Origin: Typha latifolia
Taxonomy: Eukaryota > Streptophyta > Magnoliopsida > Poales > Typhaceae
Assembly (NCBI GenBank): GCA_019914945.1
Contig: CM034107.1
Location: forward strand, 3,224,001 to 3,288,000
Length of the DNA stretch: 64,000 nt
Direction: 5' to 3'
The position numbers and the translations under genes are program-made. Shown piece after piece: positions 55,912 to 64,000 of this stretch (its first letter is position 1; each line of letters begins with the position of its first letter). The notes under the pieces were generated by a model that ran no database searches, was not told where the DNA came from, and worked only from the letters and a program-made list of their open reading frames with translations.

Positions 55912-58552
55912 ACTTGTTATATTCATCTACTAGTGGGCAAAATGGCTTCTCACTTCTTTGAATTATCCACTTTGATTAGTCTAAGTGATGGTCCCTTTAA
56001 ACCTAAAATATATATATTATGGGGTACCCAGTGTTATATACATTTGTTGATTATTTTTTTAAATATGTTATCAAAGCAGAGTTCTTAAGTTTGAATCGTA
56101 TTAGACATAGTGAGTCAAATTCACTTTTTCGACTTATCAAATTGTTACGAAGAGTGTTAGAACATAAAATATAAAAATTATCGTTCTATAAATTTTTTAA
56201 ATAGTCAGTGAGTAATTAACCGTTATTTAACAATATTATTAGTTTTTTCTATCTAATTACTTAAACTTTTGCACCTAAATAGTTATCTAACATGGTGTAA
56301 TATTAGAGCCGCATGTGAGGGGTTTGTTGGTCCATTGTTTAATGGCTTTAAATTTTTAAGTCAACTGATTATCTGACACTTATGATCAAAATTAAGTTGC
56401 CTAAGTTGGAAAATTAGATGTCTAATCCAACCTAATTAACATATACAGAGATAAATATATTGCAACATGAACAAGTCACACCCAGGAAAGCTAGCTAAAA
56501 GATAAAGCATGTTATATTATAACTTTATTGACCACTATTTTTTGTCCTCTTTTCCAATGTGGCTGGTGATATTAAAGAGATAGGAATGCAAGATAATAGC
56601 ATGCAAAAAAGGAGGCAAATAAAGGGATAGAAAAGAGAAGAGAGAATCATGATATGATGACTATTGACCTTCTTAATTGGTGGGTCTCTTGATAATAATA
56701 TGAGAGGTTGGGTCTATTTAGAGCTTGATTAACTACTTATATAGAAGTTGGCATATTCAATAGATATTAATATTTTGGTAAAAAATTCTACGTAAACCCT
56801 TCTAAAGTCTCAACTATCTCTGTTTTTGATATATAACCTCTAATTTTTGTTTTTATCTATGCAGACTCTTGAACTAAGAAAAAGAGTAATTATATGAATT
56901 TTCTGAATTAAGAATTTTCTAAGCTCAGCGGGTCTATGTAGATATACAAAGAAAAAAAAAAGTTCAGAGGTTGTATATGAAAAACACTGATAGTTTAAGA
57001 GGTTTAAGTATTTTTAACCCTAATATTGTTATACTAATTAATATCTTAAAATTTTTAAAAATTAATTATGCTTTGACTCTCTCAATAGTAACTATTGGTC
57101 ATCATCACTTTCACCTTATCAACTTTACGTAAAAAAAATCTTTTTGTTAGTTTGTCGTTTCTGACAAAAATTTGTCACATATTTAGCACATGATTTTGTT
57201 TATAGACTAAGCCCTCTTTCTTCAATCTTTATCTCTTTCTAATCTCTTTCTTTCAAATCGCAATACTAAGACCCTCTTCTCCCGCATCATACATAGATCC
57301 AAAACCCTGACTATTTCCGTCGGTTAATTGTGTCCTCTTTCTTCTAAACCTTAACCCTAAATATAAATACCACGATCACCACCACAACTTTTTGTTAATG
57401 GTATCGGCAATTTGATGATTTTAAATAGTTAAGAAAGTCAAATTATAGAGAAAACAACCTATCTATAATTGAGATGGTTAAAATATAGTTAACCATATAT
57501 TCAAAATAAGTATAACATACTCTTAAGTTTGTCTCTCTATAAACCTAGAAGTCCACCAAATTGATAGTGAGGTCAAAAGCAAATCAAACTAGCCTTTTAG
57601 CTCAATAAATACATAAATAGTTGTCGGCCAAAAAGAAAAAAAGAAAAGGAAAAAAGAGAAGAAAGAAGATATTCATGAGAACATTGAGAAGCTCATGTAC
57701 TTTGGAAGAAAGAAGTGGAGTAAATTACCAAAGTTGAGGCAATAATGGATGCCAAAGAGATGAGAGAAAAGAGACTGTACAAAAGAATTGGTGTGAAGGT
57801 GTACGGTACACTAAAGTAGTGGCCAAGTCACCCACACTAATGCCCACAAACTACAAGAGCCCAAGTCACCATGTTTGATAACTGTTCTTATGTTAGATTT
57901 ACTTTGGATGAGAATCACTTTAATTCACCCCTTTTAAGTTTGTTTTGTGTTATTATGTCTTTCTACACTTTTGATTACACCGTAAATCTAAGCAATATTA
58001 ACGAGATGACGAAATGACTTAAATGATTTTATTTCTACTAAATAAATCTGTATGCTGAGAGAAAATTCGAAGTGGTTTTATCAAACTTATGATACAAAAT
58101 AAAAGTCAATACGAATAAGATAATTTTTAATCAATTGATAATCATTTTTAAATTAAAAAAAGTTAAAATATAACAGTTGCAACTTAGTCAAAAATGCAAA
58201 AAAGTGTAGTGAAATAAAATAAAATTAAGAAGGATAAAATAATGTTCATTCAAATTAGAGAAAATAAAATATATTTAACTATTTTTTTATCCTTTAAAAC
58301 TTATAGTTTTATTCGCATATACTATCCACTTGCCTTCGACGCTCTCTTTTAATCACTCTCTTAAACTCTCTTAAGGCTATTTTTAATTTTTTTTAATTTT
58401 TTAAATTATCAAAATATTCTCTATTTTATGAAAATTTGTCAAAGTTAAATTTAACCCATGTGTTTTTAATCGCAATAAAAGTACATTAAAGCGAGTTGAA
58501 TGACATCATAACATAACATAATAGACCCTTAAATTGAAGGAATGCATGCCAA

Positions 58553-58588
<36 letters not shown>

Positions 58589-60064
58589 GACAGTGGATCA
58601 AAGTGCTTGCTTTAAAGCTATATCTAATTGAAGACCTTTTAATTTATTTGATAGAATATTAACAAATGGATTTGGTCATGTTTATCCTTAGATAAGTATA
58701 CATACATAGTGGGATAAGGGAAAGCAATCTTGCACTCTAGTTGCTAGCATAATAAGATAGAAAAGTAACTATAATCCACTAAGTTTGTAGATATTAAAGT
58801 TAATAAATGAGGCCAAATCTCTTTCTAATCAAATGGTAAATAAGTTGATCTCATTGTCGTCATCGATGCTTTTTCCATCGCTATCTTTGTTGATGTCATT
58901 GTCAATCAAAATGCAAATAAATTTATATCTTGCGCATGCTAATCTTCACTGTTTTTTTATGGTGATGAGCACTATTTTGGTACTAGAAAACATACTTGGA
59001 ATTTTTTGTTTAATAAATGCAACTTATGATTCATTTGAAGGCCAATTATTGTTGAGTTAGACATAATCGAGTTCATGTCATAAATGAGTCGGGTCTACTC
59101 TTTCAATATGTGCACATATCATGTCTATCCATTTATAATTTAAATAAATAATAGTGTTTATGCTCGCTTAAATCTAACCCAGTGTAATTTTACTTGAATA
59201 ATTTTAGACATAATCACAAAAGAATAATTTGTAATCTACCCATATAAAGTTCATCAAGATTAACAAATCATTATGTGAAATTTGAAAACACCTTTTCTTC
59301 AATTTTTGTTTTTTTTACTTTCAGCACAGCTTACCAATTGCCTCATTTCCTTCTTGGTTTGGGCTGATATTGATCCATATTTTTGTAGTGGAACTAAGTT
59401 GATGGGCTTTGAAAGCTTAATTATTTGCAATTTGATTATATTTTAGTTTTTGATTGATAATAATAAGCTCTGGTCTTCATTACATTTGTAAACTGTATGC
59501 ACTCCATTACAGCAAACAGAGATAATTAATAAATAATACTCCCTAAAATAAAAGAACATTAATACTTTTCTACAAGCATTAAGAATAATTACACTCTATG
59601 TCCTAGACTTCTAGTATTGCAATTAAACACAAATAAAAAAAGAATTAAGAATAATTACACTCTAAAACAAGAATAAAAAACAGCATTTATTTCCACAACA
59701 GCAAATATTTCAACTATTTCTTTCTAGGAGCATTGATTGGTAGGTTAATCAATAAGGACAGGAAGAAACACATCTCAATGTTTGTCTCCCATGGTGCTAC
59801 TCCCAAGGGAGAAGGAAGATTGTGCCACACATTGACTTTGAATAGCTGTCATGAAACCCAAAGCAACCTTTTAATGCCATTTACTTCTCCTCCTCAACTT
59901 CTTCAACTCTTGCCTATCCCTGTCTCAAACTTTTGTCAAATAATAATCACCTTTGAATTCTTTGATGAGCCCAAGTTGGCATTTAAAAATCTTATTTAAC
60001 TTGTCAATAGGTGTTGTTGTTGATGCACACTTAGCCACAATCATCTTGACCTCCTCTTCTGTCC
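55912..60064. other. AT-rich intergenic region
   Basis: About 4 kb with no gene recognised. It contains an array with a loose 30-bp period near 56779-56920, an (AAT)12 microsatellite, and a diffuse repeat-like block near 59060-59280 similar in flavour to 34610-34910. Open frames 58833-59060 and 59733-59999 have no motif. The last few hundred bases are presumably the PSK promoter, with a TATTTAA at 59993-59999 as the only TATA-like candidate I noticed. Confidence 0.5.
58553..58588. repeat. (AAT)12 microsatellite
   Basis: Twelve uninterrupted AAT units. Confidence 0.95.
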
Positions 60065-60157
60065 ATGCTTAGAGGTAAAAGAGAAGAAGAGGAAGAAGAA
60101 GAAGAAGAGGATGGCAAGGACTTCGATTCTTCTACTGCTACTTCTACTACTCTCTGA
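60065..60157 (+). other. Upstream ORF overlapping the PSK start codon
   Basis: ATG at 60065, 30 codons, TGA at 60155-60157, in a different frame from PSK. It covers the PSK start at 60111. Its codons are Glu-rich because it reads the GAA/GAG-rich leader. If the transcript starts upstream of 60065, it would be expected to lower PSK translation. Confidence 0.45.
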
Positions 60158-60795
60158 GGTTGATTCCAGGAAGTCGACCATAGGAGCACAAGAGTCTACA
60201 GATGCTTTCACCTCTCATGTGAGTCTCCTATATCTCTCAAACTTTATGATTTGGTTAGCATTCGTTAACACTTATTTTGCGACAACCACTGCTAAAATGA
60301 AGAAGAAAAGAGTTGAGATATTAATTGTATATGCCTCAGTAGCAATAGGTACATGAAATTACTGAATTAATCAAGGAGTTGAGGATGATATATAAGCCTA
60401 CGAATTCTTTGATCATATTCCTATTCTCTGCAAGACTTTCTACTTCTTTTTTCAGTCATGATATAACGTACACTTAAGTACAAAGCCATGGAAAGTAGCA
60501 CCATGTCAAAGTTAACAATGCCATAAATATGGTCTTCTCCATGTAAGCCATGTTACTAGAACATTAGTATTATAACTTCTTTTTCTCAAACTTGACATGG
60601 AAACATAGTGTCCTCATTAGTACCACCATTAAATATTTATCTTTCCTATGTATGTGTTTGACTTACCTACATCTATGACAGGATCCGAGAAGTGAGAGAG
60701 AAGGTTGTGGAAGCTTGAATAGTGGGTGCATGATGAGAGAATGGAGGGAAGCTCACACTGATTATATCTACACTCAGGAGATTAAAGATCCATAG
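60111..60795 (+). CDS. PSK: Phytosulfokine (PSK) precursor
   Basis: Precursor of the disulfated pentapeptide growth hormone phytosulfokine, which is secreted and seen by leucine-rich-repeat receptor kinases (PSKR). Two exons: 60111-60218 (36 codons, donor GTGAGT) and 60682-60795 (37 codons plus TAG, acceptor ACAG), 73 residues in all. Residues 1-20 form a Leu-rich signal peptide (eight Leu in a row). The C-terminus carries the hormone YIYTQ preceded by the conserved Asp (HTDYIYTQEIKDP), the residue required by tyrosylprotein sulfotransferase. The upstream pair of Cys (EGCGSLNSGC) matches the conserved Cys pattern of PSK precursors. The two-exon structure with hormone in exon 2 is typical. The protein is somewhat shorter than many PSK precursors, because the variable middle is short. 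An intronic extension of exon 1 reads on to 60356 but is not meaningful. Confidence 0.93.
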
Positions 60796-61280
60796 TTTTC
60801 TTTAAATCTTTTCCCTTTTGTCGATCTCTCTAGCTCGTAAATTTTGATTATATCTAACCCCGTTAGAGTTTTGCTTTGTTGTGTCTTGGAAGCCAAGGGG
60901 TTTACTAGCTTTGAGAGTTTGTATAGAAGTAGTTTTGTGTATTGGTCTAGTGTTATCAGAACTCTTGTTTATGCTACTACAAAGGTAGTTTATTTTGGTA
61001 ATACATGCAAAAAAAAAATTAAAAAAAAAAATCTATCTTAATTTATTTGATTCTTAGAAGTATTGACTTAATTGTTCAAATAGATTGGGATTCGTTAGAT
61101 GGAGATTAATACATCGATCGTATTATGCGTAATTTATTATAAATTTATATTTGATTTAATGAAAAAGAAAAAAGAGAAAGTATAATTCTAAATCACATAT
61201 TGCATAATATAATATGGATAACATAATCCACTCATTCAAAGACCACTCTCCCTTCTTCCTCCTCCCACACACAAACAACA
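60796..61280. other. PSK 3' flank and GNAT promoter
   Basis: AT-rich; no gene recognised. An ATG at 61214, out of frame with the GNAT gene, opens a Pro/Leu/Arg-rich frame that is a shadow of the GC-rich CDS. Confidence 0.5.
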
Positions 61281-61874
61281 ATGCAATCCTACCCCTTCCT
61301 CCATCTACCATCCCTCTCCCTCTCCTTCTCCCACTCCTTCTCCCGCCTCACCGCCACCACCAAAACCCCCAGTCCTTTCCTCTGCCTCTACTCCTCCTCC
61401 GCGTCCTCCTCCTTCTCCATCTCCGACGCCGACCTGCAATCCCGCGGCTTCTCCGTCCGCCTCTCCCCCTCCGGCCTCGACCTCGACGCCCTCAACGACG
61501 TCTTCGCGCGCGTCGGCTTCCCCCGCCGCGACCCGGCCAAGATCCGCCGCGCACTCGACCACGCCTCCGGCGCCGTCGTCTGGCTCGCCTCCTCGGCCGC
61601 GGGGGGGAAGCCGGTCGCCTTCGCCCGCGCCACGGGGGACGGCGTCTTCAACGCCGTGGTGTGGGACGTGGTGGTGGAGCCGTCCTACCAGGGGATCGGG
61701 CTCGGGAAGGCCGTCATGGAGCGGATCGTGGCGGAGCTCCGGGAGAAGGGGGTCGGAAACATCGCGCTCTACGCCGAGCCGCGGGTCGTCGCCTTCTACC
61801 GCCCGCTAGGCTTCGTCGCGGATCCCGACGGAATTAGGGGGATGGTCTACTCCCGCAAGAACAAGAAGAGATAG
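61281..61874 (+). CDS. GNAT-family N-acetyltransferase, probably plastid
   Basis: Intronless, 197 residues. Residues 1-45 are rich in Ser, Thr, Leu and Phe with few acidic residues, as in a chloroplast transit peptide. The GNAT fold follows: the core strand GVFNAVVWDVVVEPSYQGIG, the acetyl-CoA pyrophosphate loop Q-G-I-G-L-G (Q-x-x-G-x-G/A), then RIVAELREKGVGNIALYAEP and the C-terminal FYRPLGF with the usual Tyr. Length and motifs resemble plant plastid GNATs of the GNAT1/NSI group, which acetylate protein lysines and N-termini; some members are described as serotonin N-acetyltransferases. I cannot decide the substrate. The coding region is much GC-richer (mostly G or C in third positions) than its neighbours. 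Confidence 0.9.
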   Translation: MQSYPFLHLPSLSLSFSHSFSRLTATTKTPSPFLCLYSSSASSSFSISDADLQSRGFSVRLSPSGLDLDALNDVFARVGFPRRDPAKIRRALDHASGAVVWLASSAAGGKPVAFARATGDGVFNAVVWDVVVEPSYQGIGLGKAVMERIVAELREKGVGNIALYAEPRVVAFYRPLGFVADPDGIRGMVYSRKNKKR

Positions 61875-62526
61875 CGGAGTTTTCTTCTCTTTCTCAACCA
61901 TATTTTGCAGCTCGGCCCCTGCATTTCCAATATTTTCAACTTCACTGCCAATTATTTGGAATCGGTTTATATATATACATATACATGTTATGCAAATAGG
62001 GAAAATGTAGGGTGGAAACAGCAAATTCAATTAAATGTATTTTTTTTCTCTCTCTCTCTCTCTCTCTATCTAGATCTCACTCTAATACAAAAGGATAGCA
62101 TCCACTAGTGAGATCAAGATGTGATCCTACTGTAAAATTATTTAGAACAAAAAAAGAGAATAAAATTTGGTAGAGAAGAAGATACCATTGACTTGGGCCT
62201 AATGTAAGGAAAAAGATTTTGCTCTCTTTTGTTGTATAAGTTCATGAGAAATGATAAGCAAATTAAGTTGAGCTCATTATTAGATCTTAATGAATGATCA
62301 AAAGAGACACATACTGCCGTTCAAGCTTGGAAAATATAAATCTTTGTGGAGCTGGATATGCCTTTCATTGTTTCTATTCAATATGAAGGAAACAATCACT
62401 GAAGCTTTACAGTTCCTTTGAATTTAAGATCAACTACATAAGGATGTCTATTCATCGATCATCGTCGAAAAGATAGTGAAATAATTTCATAGAATTCTTC
62501 AATACGAAGACCATATTTACATAGTA
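61875..62526. other. Convergent spacer between GNAT and COL genes
   Basis: 3' flanks of two convergent genes. A (CT)n run lies at about 62046-62069. No gene seen. Confidence 0.55.
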
Positions 62527-63856
62527 CTAGAACGTCGGCACGACGCCGTAGCTCGAATCGGCCAACACACCGGCAGAAAAGAACTGATCAACTTCAAGTT
62601 CGACGTCCGATCGCTTGGCGAATCGACCTTTGATTCGCGGCCGGGTCTCGGCGTAGGCCTTCCTGGATGCATATCTGATAGTCTTCTCAAATTTCCTAGC
62701 CTTTCTCTTCTCCCTATATCTGAGGACTCTGGCTTCTCTATCCAAAGCTATGAACTGTGGAGGAATTTGAACAGGAGGGCATGAGAAGAGGTCTATGGTG
62801 CCTTTGCTGCAAGGCCTGAGATAAGAATTTGACATGTCTGTTGTAGTAGTAGTCTCCGGTACTACGCTGGCTTCCAGTGATGACATTGAGACCTGCATGC
62901 ATGCATAGGATCAGAGCAAAATCTTGTTGCGTAACATTGCTAGACAAAATTATGGTTTCAATCGATTTTGAAATCTTTCATCTCTGAATCACGAGTGCAG
63001 AGAGAATTCTAAGTCAATCATGCTTACTAGAGGGTTGCTCAATCAGTTTTATGTATGAAGAAACCAATTCAATTTTCTATTGAATTCAGTATGCATGAGG
63101 GCATCAAAGATTTCTCCAAGTAGAAGCAGATGAGTATAGAAGATAAAAGGTGGTTGTGATATGGAATCATCTGAATTCTATAATAAATCAAAATTCCAAA
63201 TTAAGTTGGAAAATTCACGAGCCTAGCTATTATCATCTCAGTGTTAACAGTAAATTGAAGTCCATATTATAACTTACACTGTGACTGAGTGAAGAACTAT
63301 AATCGAATCCATCTTTTGATGCCTCAAACTCTATCTGGAAGCCTTGCTGATGCTCATTTGGCACCACAAACTCACTCCCTTCACTCTTCCCATTGCAATA
63401 CTCCATCTCCTTCTGCCCCTCGTTAAAAGTATTCTCATCGCCGAGGTCTAAAAACTCATCAACCTCGTTGCCAAGTGAGTACCCATCACCTCCCTTCAAC
63501 GGATTAAGCAGAAGCCACGACGACGCCTCGTCGTCCTCCTCCTCGGCGTCGGCGGCGGCGGCCGCCTTCTCCTCCGTCTCGAAAAGCCGGCAAGCGTTGT
63601 TCGAAAGGTAGAGTCCCGGGCGGACGACGAACCCCCCGGCCGAGGGAGGGAGCACCGGGACGCGGTGGTGGCGCCGGGCGAGCGAATTCGCGGAGTGGAC
63701 GTCGGCGTCGCAGGCGGCGCAGAGCGCCGCCGAGTCGGCGCGGCAGTAGACGGCTGACGGCGCCGAACGACACGAGTCGCAGGAGCGCGGCGGGGCCCAT
63801 CGGCCGCCGCCGCCGCCGGGGAAGTCACCCTTCTCTACCTTCACCATATCATTCAT
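62527..63856 (-). CDS. COL: CONSTANS-like B-box/CCT transcription regulator with one B-box
   Basis: Two exons on the minus strand: 63856-63278 and 62892-62527 (intron 385 nt, phase 0), giving 314 residues plus TAG. One complete B-box zinc domain lies at residues 26-63: C26-x2-C29-x8-C38-x2-D41-x4-C46-x2-C49-D50-x3-H54-x8-H63. The middle is acidic and Ala/Glu-rich. Exon 2 starts with the SLEASVVPE motif of group I COL proteins, then carries a full CCT domain at about 244-289 ([19 protein letters not shown] to RFAKRSD) and ends in YGVVPTF, also a group I trait. CCT domains bind DNA with NF-Y partners, and group I members affect flowering time and light responses. Group I proteins normally have two B-boxes. 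This one has only one, and the missing copy is discussed in the findings. Exon 1 is very GC-rich. Confidence 0.94.
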
Positions 63857-63973
63857 ATGATCAAAATTTGATGGCTTTTCCTTCGCTTGTGAATTATGTT
63901 ATGATCTTGGCTAAATTTCTTCTGACATCTGGATATGGTCTGTTACCTTTGGAGGTTGGAGGGCAGAATCTAA

Positions 63974-63986
63974 CACGTGACACGTG
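63974..63986. promoter_or_regulatory. Tandem G-boxes upstream of COL
   Basis: Two CACGTG palindromes at 63974-63979 and 63981-63986, one base apart, in the context ACACGTGACACGTGAC. They lie about 120 bp upstream of the COL start codon. G-boxes are bound by bHLH (PIF-type) and bZIP (HY5, ABF) factors. The function here is inferred. Confidence 0.6.
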
Positions 63987-64000
63987 ACAAGAAATGAGCG

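Noticed and set aside
60502..60599. Short inverted repeat in the PSK intron (CCATGTCAA arms)
   Set aside because: Arms of only about 12 nt with a mismatch and no extended pairing; not a convincing microRNA precursor.
61214..61837. 207-codon open frame on the plus strand
   Set aside because: Arg/Pro/Leu-rich shadow of the GC-rich GNAT gene in another frame; the GNAT frame carries the real motifs.
63496..63828. Arg-rich open frames on the minus strand inside COL exon 1
   Set aside because: Out-of-frame readings of a GC-rich exon; the B-box frame is the conserved one.

Overview
The window is nuclear DNA from a flowering plant. The genes are split by GT-AG introns and encode plant-specific families (BIG, a WPP-interacting tail-anchored protein, a CONSTANS-like factor, a phytosulfokine precursor, a vacuolar AVT6-type transporter). 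The spacers are AT-rich and full of microsatellites. The very GC-rich first exon of the CONSTANS-like gene and the GC-rich intronless acetyltransferase gene, set in AT-rich surroundings, favour a monocot; this is an inference, and I cannot name the species from sequence alone.

Layout. 1-17829 (+): the 3' five-sixths of BIG, a giant UBR4/Calossin-type protein; its start lies left of the window. 19014-28355 (+): a complete 19-exon phage-type organellar RNA polymerase (RPOT), with a Tourist-like MITE in intron 10. Six loci in a row then lie on the minus strand: an AVT6-type amino-acid transporter (30600-32944), a subfamily XII bHLH factor (37984-40170), TRAPP subunit Trs33/TRAPPC6 (43945-46197), a WIT1-like nuclear-envelope coiled-coil protein (47922-51311), a decayed subtilisin-like protease relic (about 53115-53735), and an intronless group S bZIP (55268-55669). 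The right end holds a small two-exon phytosulfokine precursor (60111-60795, +), a plastid-type GNAT acetyltransferase (61281-61874, +) and a CONSTANS-like gene (62527-63856, -) with a single B-box. I rebuilt exon structures by following reading frame and splice sites. Every multi-exon model closes in frame from start (or window edge) to stop.

The genes are independent loci, not an operon-like system. Functional themes are organelle transcription (RPOT), trafficking (TRAPPC6, BIG), nuclear envelope (WIT), transport (AVT6) and light, growth or hormone signalling (bHLH, bZIP, COL, PSK). I found no tRNA, rRNA, CRISPR or intact transposon. The observations most worth a second look are the small PSK gene with an overlapping upstream ORF, the apparently hybrid single B-box of the COL gene, the tandem E2F-like/TATA direct repeat upstream of AVT6, a 29-nt terminal coding exon in Trs33, and dispersed arrays with a loose 30-bp period. 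I did not see a convincing novel biological system.
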